64,000 nucleotides of DNA from positions 60,824-124,823 of the forward strand of contig JACPYS010000030.1 in NCBI GenBank assembly GCA_016195915.1, in the 5' to 3' direction. Of this stretch, positions 1 to 8,815 are shown in pieces (within the stretch, counting starts at the first letter, position 1; the number at the start of each line of letters is the position of its first letter). A program made the translations under genes and the position numbers. The notes beneath the pieces are model-generated. The model was given only the letters and a program-made list of their open reading frames with translations, was not told the origin of the DNA and made no database searches. The stretch comes from Betaproteobacteria bacterium. Lineage in GTDB: Bacteria; Pseudomonadota; Gammaproteobacteria; Burkholderiales; SG8-39.

Positions 1-51
1 CAGGAGGCCAAGCGGCACATGCGCGAGCGCGGCATCGAGGTGCGCCTGTGA
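1..51 (+). CDS. hisF: Imidazole glycerol phosphate synthase cyclase subunit, 3' end only
   Basis: Only the last 16 codons and the stop are present; the peptide ends in GIEVRL, typical of the HisF C-terminus. HisF makes imidazole glycerol phosphate with HisH in histidine biosynthesis. The assignment leans on the next two genes, hisI and hisE, which usually follow hisF in betaproteobacteria. The stop codon overlaps the GTG start of hisI by 4 nt, so the genes are probably translationally coupled. The gene is cut by the window edge. Confidence 0.75.
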   Translation, partial: QEAKRHMRERGIEVRL

Positions 52-449
52 GCGCCCCGGATTTCGCGCAATGGATCGAGCAGGTGCAGTGGAACGCCGA
101 AGGGCTGGCTCCGGCGATCGCGCAGGACAGTACCAGCGGCCGCGTGCTTACGCTGGCGTGGATGAACCGCGAGGCGCTGCGCGAAACGATCCGGCTGGGC
201 GAGGCCGTATACTGGTCCCGCTCGCGCAACAAGCTCTGGCACAAAGGCGAGGAATCCGGCCATGTGCAGAAAGTCCGGGAACTTCGCATGGATTGCGACG
301 CCGATGCGCTGCTTCTCAGCGTGGAGCAGTCCGGCGGGATCGCCTGTCACACGGGCCGCGAGCGATGTTTTTTCCAGCGGCTCGAGGACGGGCGCTGGGT
401 CAGCACCGATCCCGTCCTCAAGGACCCCAAACTGATCTACCGAAAATGA
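48..449 (+). CDS. hisI: Phosphoribosyl-AMP cyclohydrolase
   Basis: 133 aa, the full length of a stand-alone HisI. It opens the adenine ring of phosphoribosyl-AMP, the third step of histidine biosynthesis, in the cytoplasm. The metal-binding stretch MDCDADALL gives Asp82, Asp84 and Asp86. Cys83, Cys100 (in GIACHTG) and Cys107 match the zinc cysteines of the family. The start is GTG, in a GTGA overlap with hisF, and the stop overlaps the hisE ATG in the same way. HisI and HisE are separate proteins here, as in most betaproteobacteria, rather than the fused HisIE of enterobacteria. Confidence 0.96.
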   Translation: MSAPDFAQWIEQVQWNAEGLAPAIAQDSTSGRVLTLAWMNREALRETIRLGEAVYWSRSRNKLWHKGEESGHVQKVRELRMDCDADALLLSVEQSGGIACHTGRERCFFQRLEDGRWVSTDPVLKDPKLIYRK

Positions 450-802
450 AACCCGGACTTGCAGACACACTCGAGCGCATTGCGCGCGCCATCGAGGAGC
501 GCAAAAGCCACGACCCCGAGACTTCTTACGTGGCGCGGCTGATTGAAAAGGGCGATGACGCCATCCTCAAGAAGATCGGCGAGGAGGCGACGGAAACGGT
601 GCTCGCCGGCAAGGACGGTGACCGGCTGCACCTGGTGCGCGAGGTCGCCGACCTGTGGTTTCACTGCATGATTCTGCTCGCCCGGCATGGGCTCGGCCCG
701 CAGGACGTCCTCGCCGAGTTGCACCGGCGGGAAGGCATCTCGGGCATCGACGAAAAGGCGGCGCGCAGGGACGCGAGGCGTGGCGAGGACGAGACGCGAT
801 GA
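446..802 (+). CDS. hisE: Phosphoribosyl-ATP pyrophosphohydrolase
   Basis: 118 aa. It removes pyrophosphate from phosphoribosyl-ATP, the second step of histidine biosynthesis. It is an all-alpha MazG-like fold, and the helix containing [13 protein letters not shown] carries the acidic metal-binding residues of the family, followed by [15 protein letters not shown] chose the ATG at 446 because it overlaps the hisI stop (ATGA) and starts at the conserved N-terminus; an open frame continues upstream but has no homology. The stop overlaps the next ATG by 4 nt, so the operon runs on into the HIT gene. Confidence 0.95.
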   Translation: MKPGLADTLERIARAIEERKSHDPETSYVARLIEKGDDAILKKIGEEATETVLAGKDGDRLHLVREVADLWFHCMILLARHGLGPQDVLAELHRREGISGIDEKAARRDARRGEDETR

Positions 803-1161
803 GCCACGATCCGGATTGCCTGTTCTGCAAGATCGCGCGCGGCGAGATTGCGTCGAAGAAGGTCTATGAGGACGACGAGATTTTCGCGTTCCACGACGTC
901 CGGCCGGTGCGCCCGGTGCATTTCCTGATGATCCCCAAGGTGCATGTCGCGACGCTCTACGACACTACCGAGGCGCATGCGCCGGCGCTGGGCAGAATGC
1001 TCGCCAAGGCGGGCGAGCTGGCCCGCAACGAGGGCGCGACCGATGGCTTTCGCACCATCATCAACTGCGGGCGTGTCGGGCACCAGGAGGTGTATCATGT
1101 TCACATGCATGTGATCGGCGGCCCGGATCCCGTGGGGCCGATGATCGCGAGAAAACCGTAG
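799..1161 (+). CDS. HIT family (HinT-like) nucleoside phosphoramidase
   Basis: 120 aa. The family hydrolyses AMP-lysine and related purine nucleoside phosphoramidates. The histidine triad HVHMHVIGG provides His100, His102 and His104, of which His104 would be the nucleophile. The N-terminal [11 protein letters not shown] segment holds a Cys pair as in zinc-binding HIT proteins. It is coupled by an ATGA overlap to hisE and lies 9 nt before tatA. HIT genes between hisE and tatA are the usual arrangement in betaproteobacteria. The in vivo substrate is not evident. Confidence 0.92.
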   Translation: MSHDPDCLFCKIARGEIASKKVYEDDEIFAFHDVRPVRPVHFLMIPKVHVATLYDTTEAHAPALGRMLAKAGELARNEGATDGFRTIINCGRVGHQEVYHVHMHVIGGPDPVGPMIARKP

Positions 1162-1170
1162 GAGGACCGA

Positions 1171-1395
1171 ATGGGATCACTATCCATCTGGCACTGGCTG
1201 ATCGTCCTGGTGATCGTGATGCTGGTGTTCGGCACCAAGAAGCTGCGCAACATGGGTGCGGACCTGGGCGGCGCGGTGCGCGGATTCAAGGACGGCATGC
1301 GCGAAGGCGGCGAGAAGCCGGCCGAGGGCGTGCCGCAGGTGACAGGCAAGACGGTCGAGGGCGAGGTCAAGGGCAAGACCGAGTCCAGGGCCTGA
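1171..1395 (+). CDS. tatA: Sec-independent protein translocase subunit TatA
   Basis: 74 aa. One N-terminal membrane helix (about residues 3-20) is followed by the conserved [10 protein letters not shown] hinge and an amphipathic helix ([11 protein letters not shown]), then a charged tail. TatA oligomers form the pore for folded twin-arginine substrates. A good ribosome binding site (GGAGG) lies just before the ATG. tatB and tatC follow. A likely client, the Rieske protein PetA, is encoded at 16.4 kb in this window. Confidence 0.95.
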   Translation: MGSLSIWHWLIVLVIVMLVFGTKKLRNMGADLGGAVRGFKDGMREGGEKPAEGVPQVTGKTVEGEVKGKTESRA

Positions 1396-1418
1396 GCCGC
1401 GAACACCGCCTGACCCCC

Positions 1419-1450
1419 GGGGCGCCGCTCGCGGCGCCCCAGTTATTTTC
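1419..1450 (+). terminator. Strong hairpin between tatA and tatB
   Basis: A perfect 10-bp GC stem (GGGGCGCCGC pairing with GCGGCGCCCC, 2-nt gap) at 1419-1440 is followed by AGTTATTTT. The T-run is short, so it may be a leaky terminator or a processing/stability element that raises tatA over tatB and tatC, which matches the known excess of TatA. The function is inferred. Confidence 0.45.
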
Positions 1451-1462
1451 GGCGGCACTCAC

Positions 1463-1879
1463 ATGTTCGACATCGGATTTTCCGAGCTGGTGGTGATCGG
1501 CGTGGTCGCACTGATCGTGATCGGTCCCGAGCGGCTGCCCCGCGTGGCCCGAACCATCGGCATTCTGGCGGGCCGTTTGCAGCGCTACGTGGCCGACGTC
1601 AAGGCCGACATCAACCGCGAGGTCGAACTCGACGAGTTACGCAAGATGCGCGACTCGGTGCAGCAGGCCGCCACCGACATCAAGAGCAGCTTCGACGCCG
1701 AGGTATCGAAGACCGAGGACGGATTGAACCGGGCGATCGAGGGCAAGCCGGAGAAGGAAACGGAACCACCGGAAACGATAGCACCGGATGCGAAGCCGCC
1801 GGAAACGAACCCTCCCTCGACCGAGCCGGCCGCACTTCCCTCTGCCGATGCAAGCAAGCCTGCCGAGACGCGGACCTGA
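1463..1879 (+). CDS. tatB: Sec-independent protein translocase subunit TatB
   Basis: 138 aa. The N-terminal MFDIGFSELVVIGVVALIVI helix with Glu8, the GPERLP turn with Pro22 and the following amphipathic helix are diagnostic of TatB. The C-terminal third is a low-complexity, Pro/Glu/Thr-rich tail (KETEPPETIAPDAKPPETNP), variable in the family. TatB pairs with TatC to recognise twin-arginine signal peptides. The stop lies 7 nt before the tatC start, so the two are co-transcribed. Confidence 0.95.
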   Translation: MFDIGFSELVVIGVVALIVIGPERLPRVARTIGILAGRLQRYVADVKADINREVELDELRKMRDSVQQAATDIKSSFDAEVSKTEDGLNRAIEGKPEKETEPPETIAPDAKPPETNPPSTEPAALPSADASKPAETRT

Positions 1880-1886
1880 ACAGCCG

Positions 1887-2687
1887 ATGAGCGGGCAGGA
1901 TACCTTCATTTCCCATCTGGTCGAGTTGCGCCAGCGGCTGGTGCGCTCGCTCGCCGCGGTCCTGATCGTGCTGCTGGCGATCCTCCCCTGGGCCCCCGAG
2001 CTCTACGACCTGATCGCGTACCCGATGATGCGCGCCCTGCCCGAGGGCACGAAGATGATCGCCACCGGCGTGGTGACGCCATTCCTCGTGCCGATGAAGG
2101 TGGCGATCGCGGTGGCGTTCCTGATCGCGCTACCCTATGTGCTCTACCAGGTGTGGGCGTTCGTGGCACCGGGGCTCTACGCGCACGAGAAGAAGCTGGC
2201 CTTGCCGCTGGTGATCGTCACCTACGTGCTGTTCCTCATCGGCATGGCGTTCTGCTATTTCTTCGTGTTCGGCACGGTGTTCCAGTTCGTCTACAAGATC
2301 GCGCCCAAATCCATCTCGGTGGCGCCGGACATCGACAACTACCTGTCGTTCGTGCTCGGCATGTTCCTCGCGTTCGGCGTGACCTTCGAGGTGCCAGTGG
2401 TGGTCGTGCTGCTGGTGAAGTTCGGCGTGGTCTCGATCGACAAGTTGAAGGCGGTCCGCTCCTACGTCATCGTCGGCGCGTTCGTGGTGGCCGCGGTGGT
2501 CACGCCGCCCGATGTGGTTTCCCAGCTGCTGCTCGCGATCCCGATGTGCCTGCTCTACGAGGTGGGCCTGCTGTTCGCTCGTTTCGTCGAGAAGCAAAAG
2601 CCGGTGGAAGCGGTCGACGATTTCAAGCCGCTCGACGAAACCCAGATGACGAGCGAACTGGACAAGGCAGAGCGCGGCGAGCGGTGA
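1887..2687 (+). CDS. tatC: Sec-independent protein translocase subunit TatC
   Basis: 266 aa with six predicted membrane helices. The N-terminal FISHLVELRQRLVRS and the FEVPVVVVLL segment in the fourth helix region are TatC hallmarks; the conserved Glu in each lies in the twin-arginine binding site. The ATG at 1887 fits the family N-terminus; an upstream in-frame extension overlapping tatB has no homology. The gene ends the tat operon and converges on a MAPEG gene 32 nt away. Confidence 0.96.
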   Translation: MSGQDTFISHLVELRQRLVRSLAAVLIVLLAILPWAPELYDLIAYPMMRALPEGTKMIATGVVTPFLVPMKVAIAVAFLIALPYVLYQVWAFVAPGLYAHEKKLALPLVIVTYVLFLIGMAFCYFFVFGTVFQFVYKIAPKSISVAPDIDNYLSFVLGMFLAFGVTFEVPVVVVLLVKFGVVSIDKLKAVRSYVIVGAFVVAAVVTPPDVVSQLLLAIPMCLLYEVGLLFARFVEKQKPVEAVDDFKPLDETQMTSELDKAERGER

Positions 2688-2719
2688 TTGCGCTCGGGCT
2701 CGGGCCGGCTGCGGTCGCG

Positions 2720-3109
2720 TCAGACGACGCGGCCCAGCACGACAAGCCCCCCTGCGACGAGGACGAGCCAGGTGACGCTGGTACCGATAACGCGCGCCTG
2801 GAACACGTTCGAATACAGTCCCAAAGCGTGCACGATGCGCGCCGCGACCAGGGCGAGTCCCAACGTGTACACGATCCACGGCGCGGCGCCCATCCATTCA
2901 TTGAGCCCGATCAGCGCGAGCGCGAGCGGCACGTATTCGACGAAGTTTCCCTGCACGCGGATCGCGCGGCCGAGCTCCGGGTCGCCGCCGTCGAAAAAGT
3001 CGATCTTCTTTTTCGCCCTGAGGATGGTGACGCGGATGCTGATCCCGACGAGCATCAGCGCCAGCAGACCGGTGAAAATCGCGGTGATCGGAATGGGAAG
3101 CGTGCTCAT
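2720..3109 (-). CDS. MAPEG family membrane protein
   Basis: 129 aa, four predicted membrane helices. The segment GRAIRVQGNFVEYVPLALAL is the MAPEG signature (RxQxNxxEYxP), shared by microsomal glutathione transferases and bacterial YecN/YjeN-like proteins. The exact reaction in bacteria is poorly defined; glutathione-dependent detoxification in the inner membrane is the usual suggestion. A GGAG-type site precedes the ATG. It is transcribed alone and converges on tatC. Confidence 0.88.
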   Translation of the reverse strand: MSTLPIPITAIFTGLLALMLVGISIRVTILRAKKKIDFFDGGDPELGRAIRVQGNFVEYVPLALALIGLNEWMGAAPWIVYTLGLALVAARIVHALGLYSNVFQARVIGTSVTWLVLVAGGLVVLGRVV

Positions 3110-3190
3110 TGTTTTCCTCCGATAAGTGAGGTCGAGGCGCGCACTGAACGGCTGGAGCCGCCGCCGATCGGAATGATACTCTTCGTGTGG

Positions 3191-4615
3191 TTACGCATTC
3201 TTGATATCGTAGTCCGCCAGATCGACTTCCTTGAACTTCACCCGCTCGAATTTCTCGCCGCCCCGAAACGGCGCCATCGCGTCGATGCCGATCTTGGTCA
3301 CGGTGCCGCCATTGCCGTCGGCGTTGACTTGCACCACCGGATTGAGAATGTGGCCTTCCTGGTTCGGAAGGATCACGAGGTCTGAATCCGGATCGAAGCG
3401 TGTGGTGATCGCCCATTCCACGTCCACCGGGTCGAAGATGTCGACATCGTCGTCGATCACCACGACGCGTTGCAGCGAGCCGAACGCGCCGAACGTCGCC
3501 TGGATCACCTCGCGACCGAGTCCCGCGCGGGTGTTCTCGACCTGCACCACCGCTTCGTAAAAGCCGCAACCGCCCGCGGGCAGGTACACCGCCCTGACCT
3601 CCGGAATCTTCGCCTTCACCGCCGAGTAGATTGCGGCTTCGGCGGTGAATCCGACTGCGTTCCAGACTTCCTTGCCGGAAAGGAGGGTGTGAAAAACGGG
3701 GTTGCGGCGGCGCGTGATCGCCTTGACCCGCATCACCCAGCGCTGGCCCTGTTTCGCGTAGTACCCGGTGACCTCCGCAAAAGGCGCTTCGGTTTCGCGC
3801 ACGCCCGGGAGTATCTCCGCCTCGATGACAAACTGGGCCTCGGCATACGCCGGCACATCGATGGTCTGCGCGCGCATCATGTCGATCGGACGGCCGATCA
3901 GGTGGTGGGCGATCGTGTATTTGTAATCGCCCAGGCGCGGCAGCGTCGAGACGATCCAGGGTGCGATGCCGATGCCGTTGTTGATGGTCACGGGAAGCGG
4001 TTCGTTACGCTTTTCCGCGATCTCGACGTACTCCCCCAGATGGCGTCCCGGATCGATCAGGAAAGTCAGCCGGTCCTTGTCCGTGATCATCATGCGGTGC
4101 ACCGAGCTGTTCGCGATGCCCGTCGCCGGGTTGCGCGCGACCACCACCGAGGAGTCGAGGTAGCGTCCGCCGTCGCCGAGCGCATGAACCGGGACAGGGA
4201 GCCGGAACAGATCGACTTCGCTTTCAACCACCTCGTTTGCCGGCGCCTGATCGAGCACCGGAGAGGGGAAGGCGTCCCTTTTTTCCCGCCACGGGGCGAT
4301 CGCGCGGGCAATCAGGAAAGGCACCTCTTCCTTTGGCACACCGAACAGACTGCCGACTGTCGCGCGATTCCACAGCAGCCCGACCAGCACCGGATAGACG
4401 CTATCCTTGACGCGCTCGAACAGCACGCACTTGCCGCCTTCGAAGCGTTTCGCGATGCCGGCCAGTTCATGTCGGGGATCGACTTCGGAGCGCACGCGCG
4501 CGAGATTGCGCGTCTTTTCCAGGTGATCGATGCACGCGCCCAGATCGACGAGGCGCGCGGCAACCGCAGCTGCCTTCGCACTCTTTGATCGCTTACGGCC
4601 GGCAGTCGCATTCAT
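3191..4615 (-). CDS. UbiD family prenyl-FMN-dependent decarboxylase
   Basis: 474 aa, full length. UbiD-family enzymes reversibly decarboxylate aromatic or alpha,beta-unsaturated acids using prenylated FMN supplied by UbiX. The active-site set is visible: Arg174 in NSSVHRM, and Glu276 and Glu281 in ETEAPFAEVTGYY, matching the Arg-Glu-Glu triad of Fdc1/UbiD. Residues 1-30 are a basic extension. The gene overlaps the upstream Uma2 gene by 4 nt. No UbiX is in the window and no ubiquinone genes are adjacent, so a catabolic role on an aromatic acid is as likely as ubiquinone biosynthesis. Confidence 0.85.
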   Translation of the reverse strand: MNATAGRKRSKSAKAAAVAARLVDLGACIDHLEKTRNLARVRSEVDPRHELAGIAKRFEGGKCVLFERVKDSVYPVLVGLLWNRATVGSLFGVPKEEVPFLIARAIAPWREKRDAFPSPVLDQAPANEVVESEVDLFRLPVPVHALGDGGRYLDSSVVVARNPATGIANSSVHRMMITDKDRLTFLIDPGRHLGEYVEIAEKRNEPLPVTINNGIGIAPWIVSTLPRLGDYKYTIAHHLIGRPIDMMRAQTIDVPAYAEAQFVIEAEILPGVRETEAPFAEVTGYYAKQGQRWVMRVKAITRRRNPVFHTLLSGKEVWNAVGFTAEAAIYSAVKAKIPEVRAVYLPAGGCGFYEAVVQVENTRAGLGREVIQATFGAFGSLQRVVVIDDDVDIFDPVDVEWAITTRFDPDSDLVILPNQEGHILNPVVQVNADGNGGTVTKIGIDAMAPFRGGEKFERVKFKEVDLADYDIKNA

Positions 4616-5319
4616 CGGTGTGATGTTGGGGTGATTCGGCGAAGCAGCCTGCGGAGCGCTTCGCCATAGGCGCGGCGTTCGAACAGAGCCGTGACGGCAA
4701 TCTCCAGACCCTTGATTGCGCGGCTGCGTAGCGTGCCCGACTTCCCGCTGAAAGCGAGGCGGTATTCGCCGTGCTCGAGCAGATACTGTTCGGCCGTCTT
4801 CTTCGCAGCGTCGACGATCCAGTATTCGGCGACGCCGTGCGCGGCGTAATCCTCGAACTTGACGCCGCGATCGGTTTGCGCGGTGGAGGGCGAAAGAATC
4901 TCTACGATGAAATCCGGAGCGGGGAAGCGGGTCTGCGAGGGCTTGAACCGCCGCGCCTTGGCTTTGGTGAAATAGCAGATGTCGGGCTCGTAGTCGTTTC
5001 GCGTAAGCGAGATCATCATCTTTTCGTGCCCGAGACAGCCGAGGTCTCTGGAATCCACGTAGGCGCTGAGGAGTCCGATCAGGAACCTTTCCGCGGAGAT
5101 GTGCTCCAGACGCGCCGGTGGATTCACGATTGCCTCCCCGTTGATGAACTCGGCCTTCTGGTCCTCCCGCGTTTCGCGGCAGAAGCGCAGCCGTCGCGCC
5201 TTCTCGAGCGCGAGCGCGCGCTTCAGTTCCTCGACGTAGAGCGGAAGCCGTGGCGACTTAAGCAGCTCGGCGGTTGGTGTGGACATAGGTCGGCGGCGGC
5301 CACGAGAAGTGTCTGACAA
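4612..5319 (-). CDS. Uma2 family (DUF820) putative endonuclease-fold protein
   Basis: 235 aa. The core YEPDICYF ... PDFIVEILSPST ... GVAEYWIVDAAKK is the Uma2/DUF820 pattern of a PD-(D/E)XK nuclease fold, with the Asp of EPD and the Glu of VEIL as putative catalytic residues. The biological role of this large family is not established. It is coupled (4-nt overlap) to the UbiD-like gene downstream. A second ATG 11 codons in (5286) is equally possible as start. Another Uma2 gene lies at 27.2 kb. Confidence 0.8.
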   Translation of the reverse strand: MSDTSRGRRRPMSTPTAELLKSPRLPLYVEELKRALALEKARRLRFCRETREDQKAEFINGEAIVNPPARLEHISAERFLIGLLSAYVDSRDLGCLGHEKMMISLTRNDYEPDICYFTKAKARRFKPSQTRFPAPDFIVEILSPSTAQTDRGVKFEDYAAHGVAEYWIVDAAKKTAEQYLLEHGEYRLAFSGKSGTLRSRAIKGLEIAVTALFERRAYGEALRRLLRRITPTSHR

Positions 5320-5339
5320 TCATACCAGCCGGATGCGCT

Positions 5340-5366
5340 GCAGCAGGGGCTTCCCGCCCCTGCTGC
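5340..5366 (-). terminator. GC hairpin downstream of rhlE
   Basis: A perfect 11-bp stem (GCAGCAGGGGC with GCCCCTGCTGC, loop TTCCC) lies 15 nt beyond the rhlE stop. There is no T-run, so it may be an mRNA 3'-end stabiliser or Rho-assisted end rather than a classical terminator. Confidence 0.4.
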
Positions 5367-5380
5367 CAGGGCGACGTGCC

Positions 5381-6742
5381 CTATCGGGGGGCGTCTCCGC
5401 GCCTTGCGCTGAACAGGGCAGGAGCCTGCTTCGTTCCGTCGCGTCGCCGCGAGGGTGCCGGGCTTCTTCCGGGCTGCGCGCGCTGTGGATGTCGCGGAGC
5501 GGGACGTGACGAGTGCGGCCGTTGACTCTGCGGTTTAGGCGCGAGCCTGTGTACCGAGTGATCGGGTTCGAAACCGGGGACCACGCGGCTTTCGACCTCG
5601 CGCCCCATCAACCGTTCGATCGCAGCCATCAGCGGACGGTCTTCCGCGCTCACGAGCGATACTGCTTCGCCGGAGGCACCCGCGCGGCCCGTGCGCCCGA
5701 TGCGGTGCACGTAATCCTCGGCAACGTGCGGCAGGTCGAAGTTCACTACGTGCGGGAGGAACTCGATGTCCAGGCCGCGTGCGGCGATGTCGGTGGCCAC
5801 CAGTACCCTCAACTCATTTTCCTTGAAGCGCTTGAGCGTCCGCGTGCGGGCAGGCTGGCTCTTGTTGCCGTGGATCGCGTCGGATTCGATGCCTTCGCGT
5901 TCGAGTTGCTGGGCAAGGCGGTTTGCGCCGTGCTTGGTCCGCGTGAACACCAGCACCTGGCTCCAATCGTTCGACTTGACCAGGTGGGCGAGCAGTTCGC
6001 GCTTGCGGCCGTGGTCCACGGGGTGCGAGACCTGCGCCACGAGTTCGGCCGGCGTATTGCGCCGCGCCACTTCGACAGTGACGGGATCACGCATGAACGA
6101 ACTGGCAAGCTTGCGAATTTCCTCCGGAAATGTCGCGGAGAAGAGCAGGTTCTGGCGTTCGCGCGGCAGCAGCGCGAGGATGCGCCGGATGTCGGGGATG
6201 AAGCCCATATCGAGCATGCGGTCAGCCTCATCGAGGATGAGGATCTCCACATGGCTCAGGTCCAATGTCTTCTGCTGCACGTGGTCGAGCAGCCGCCCGG
6301 GCGTGGCGACGAGGATGTCGACGCCACGGCGCAATTCGGCGGCCTGCGGATTGAAATTCACCCCGCCGAAAATCACCGTCGAGCGTAGCGGCAGGTGCTT
6401 GCCGTAGGCGCGCGCGCTTTCGCGCACCTGTGCCGCGAGTTCGCGGGTCGGAGTCAGGATCAGGGCGCGCACCGGGTGACGGGCGGGCGACACGCTCGCG
6501 CTGCCTTTCGATGCGAGCAGTTGCAACAGCGGCAGCGTGAACCCCGCGGTCTTGCCGGTGCCGGTTTGAGCGGCGCCGAGCAGGTCGCGTCGCGCAAGCA
6601 CGACGGGAATGGCCTGCGCCTGGATGGGGGTGGGTACGGTGTAACCCTGCTCGCTCACAGCGCGGAGCAGCTCGGCCGACAAACCGAGGTTCGAGAACGT
6701 TTTGCTAATGGAAATCTCCTGAAAATCGGCCTGCGAAGGCAA
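5381..6742 (-). CDS. rhlE: DEAD-box ATP-dependent RNA helicase, RhlE type
   Basis: About 453 aa. All helicase motifs are present in order: Q motif ([14 protein letters not shown]), [26 protein letters not shown] in [12 protein letters not shown] in LFSATFP, ARGLDI and [10 protein letters not shown]. The tail is rich in Arg, Pro and Ser, as in RhlE proteins that act in ribosome assembly and RNA turnover. The start is uncertain. The 5'-most candidate is a TTG at 6742 preceded closely by GGAAGG; an AGGAG site lies 6 nt before an ATT codon at the conserved start of the domain ([10 protein letters not shown]). It is transcribed alone. Confidence 0.93.
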   Translation of the reverse strand: MPSQADFQEISISKTFSNLGLSAELLRAVSEQGYTVPTPIQAQAIPVVLARRDLLGAAQTGTGKTAGFTLPLLQLLASKGSASVSPARHPVRALILTPTRELAAQVRESARAYGKHLPLRSTVIFGGVNFNPQAAELRRGVDILVATPGRLLDHVQQKTLDLSHVEILILDEADRMLDMGFIPDIRRILALLPRERQNLLFSATFPEEIRKLASSFMRDPVTVEVARRNTPAELVAQVSHPVDHGRKRELLAHLVKSNDWSQVLVFTRTKHGANRLAQQLEREGIESDAIHGNKSQPARTRTLKRFKENELRVLVATDIAARGLDIEFLPHVVNFDLPHVAEDYVHRIGRTGRAGASGEAVSLVSAEDRPLMAAIERLMGREVESRVVPGFEPDHSVHRLAPKPQSQRPHSSRPAPRHPQRAQPGRSPAPSRRRDGTKQAPALFSARRGDAPR

Positions 6743-6904
6743 TGCCTTCCAAACCGGTTCAGGCAGATGAATAAATATTGCTTGTTTCGGCGGGCCCGGG
6801 ACGGGACCGCCGAACAGGCTGAAACGCTAACCGGAAGACGCGAAACAGAAACCTTGCGGCGGAGTATACGCTGATTCGACCGACATGTTATTGCCTGAAG
6901 TGGG

Positions 6905-7747
6905 TCAGGACTTGCCGTTGAAGAAACGCCTGACGAGGTCGAATTGTTCAGGCACATTGAGCGCAGGCGCATGTCCGCAGCCGGCGATCGTCACTACCAC
7001 CGCGGACGGCCCGCGCTTCCTCATTTCTTCAGCCGTGTCCGGCAGCAGCAGGTCCGAAGTTTCGCCGCGCAGGCACAGTGTGGGCGCGATGATGCGATCG
7101 TAGGCGTCCCACAGTTCGTAATCGTTCGGATAGAGCTCGAACTGCATCACCATCTTCGGATCGTAATGCGGCGTGACCTTGCCGTCGGCCGTGCGCCGCA
7201 TCGAAGTCTCGGCGAGCAGGCGCCAGTGCGCCTCGGAAAGCCAGCCAAACGGCTTGTACACGGTGCGGAAATAGGTCTCCAGTTCGCTCAAACGCTCGAA
7301 TGACGCAGGGCTGCCCGCGTAGGCTCGGATGCGCGCAACCGCGGCATCGCCGAGTTTCGGGCCGATGTCGTTGAGCACCAGCCGCCGGATGCGTCCGCGG
7401 AACGCACCGCCGGCGAGATGCATGCCGATCGCACCGCCCATCGAGGTGCCCAGCCAGTGGAACTCTTCGAGCTTCAATTGTTCAGCAAGCGATTCCGCGA
7501 GGCTCGCATAGAACCCGAGGCAGTATTCCTTTTCCGGCTGCGGGCTCCATTGCGACAGGCCGCGGCCGATGGTGTCGGGGCAGATCACCCGATAGCGCGG
7601 CGCGAGGTGCGCGGCGATATGGTCCATGTCACGGCCGGTGCGGGCCAGTCCGTGCCACGCGATCACGGTTTCGGCGTTGCCCGCACCCCACTCGGTGTAA
7701 TGCAGCTCGCGGCGGGCGCAGACGATGTAATTGGAGTTAAAACTCAA
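6905..7747 (-). CDS. Alpha/beta hydrolase
   Basis: 280 aa, alpha/beta hydrolase fold. The nucleophile elbow GTSMGG places Ser102, and a late GCGHAPALN segment holds the likely catalytic His. The oxyanion motif AWHGLARTGRD is near residue 30. I chose a TTG start at 7747: it has a GGAGAAA site and overlaps the livM stop (TTGA), marking it as the last gene of the liv operon. This suggests it processes a transported ester, lactone or ring-cleavage product, but the substrate cannot be read from sequence. Confidence 0.85.
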   Translation of the reverse strand: MSFNSNYIVCARRELHYTEWGAGNAETVIAWHGLARTGRDMDHIAAHLAPRYRVICPDTIGRGLSQWSPQPEKEYCLGFYASLAESLAEQLKLEEFHWLGTSMGGAIGMHLAGGAFRGRIRRLVLNDIGPKLGDAAVARIRAYAGSPASFERLSELETYFRTVYKPFGWLSEAHWRLLAETSMRRTADGKVTPHYDPKMVMQFELYPNDYELWDAYDRIIAPTLCLRGETSDLLLPDTAEEMRKRGPSAVVVTIAGCGHAPALNVPEQFDLVRRFFNGKS

Positions 7748-8811
7748 GGTTTCTCCTTTGCCGCGCGCAACTTTCCGACGATTCCGGCAGGAAAGTAGTA
7801 CACGCATACGATGAACAGCAGGCCCAGCCATAGCAGCCACCGATCGGGGTGCAAGAGGTTCGGCAGCAGCGGAACACCTTGCGCGGCGTTCGACGCGAAC
7901 TTCATCAGGTCCTGCAGATAGTTCTGCGCAACCACGAACAGCGTTGCGCCGATGACCGAGCCGTACATCGTGCCCATGCCGCCGATCACCACCATCAGCA
8001 GGATGTCGATCATGATGTTGAACGACAGCGTGGTGTCGGGTCCGGTGTAGCGCAGCCAAATGGCGTAAAGGATCCCTGCCACGGTGGCCCCGAGCGCGCC
8101 GAGGCAGTTGGCGACCGTGCGGTAGGTCACGGTGCGGTAGCCGAGTGCCTCCGAGCGGAACTCGTTCTCGCGGATTGAAAGCAGTACCCGGCCGAAGGGC
8201 GAATTGACTACGCGCAGCAGCACCAGGAAAAACGCCAGCGCGACCGCGAACACGAGGTAGTAGCTCACCAGACGACCGTTCACGGCGACGCCGAAGAAAG
8301 TGGCCTCGAAAAAGCTCGTGGCCGGGCGCAACGCTTCTGGCAACTTGAAGTTGATGCCGTCCTCGCCGCCAGTGATACCCGAGAGTTGCGAGGCGAGGAT
8401 CTGGAAGAAAGCCGCCACCGCCAGTGTGATCATGGCGAAGAAGATCGCGCGCACGCGCAGGCTGAGCAGCCCGATCGCCAGCGCGATCACCGCGGAGAGC
8501 GCGAGCGAAACCAACACGCCGATCGCGAGCGCGCCCCACGTCGAGTCCATCCTGGCCATGGCGATGCCCACGCCGTAGCCGCCAATGCCGAAGAACATGG
8601 TGTGCGCGAACGACACGATTCCGGTGTAGCCGAGCAGCAGGTCGTAGCTCGCAACCAGAAGCACGAACACGCACACTTTGGCCGCGACGGTGAGCGAGCG
8701 CGTGCCCGGAACAATGAACGGCGCGAGCGCGAGCCCGACAAGGATCACGACCAGAGCCACCGCCAGCGCACGGCTGCGCGGGAAATCGCCCGAGAGAACC
8801 CTGGCCAGCAC
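7744..8811 (-). CDS. livM: Branched-chain amino acid-type ABC transporter permease LivM
   Basis: 355 aa, with about nine or ten hydrophobic helices. The LivM signature GYTGIVSFAHTMFFGIGGYG and later GMGTMYGSVIGATLFVV are visible. It forms the inner-membrane channel with LivH and is driven by LivG and LivF. It lies 4 nt downstream of livH. Liv-type transporters in betaproteobacteria often import aromatic or dicarboxylic acids rather than amino acids, so the substrate is open. Confidence 0.92.
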   Translation of the reverse strand: MLARVLSGDFPRSRALAVALVVILVGLALAPFIVPGTRSLTVAAKVCVFVLLVASYDLLLGYTGIVSFAHTMFFGIGGYGVGIAMARMDSTWGALAIGVLVSLALSAVIALAIGLLSLRVRAIFFAMITLAVAAFFQILASQLSGITGGEDGINFKLPEALRPATSFFEATFFGVAVNGRLVSYYLVFAVALAFFLVLLRVVNSPFGRVLLSIRENEFRSEALGYRTVTYRTVANCLGALGATVAGILYAIWLRYTGPDTTLSFNIMIDILLMVVIGGMGTMYGSVIGATLFVVAQNYLQDLMKFASNAAQGVPLLPNLLHPDRWLLWLGLLFIVCVYYFPAGIVGKLRAAKEKP

Positions 8812-8815
8812 GACG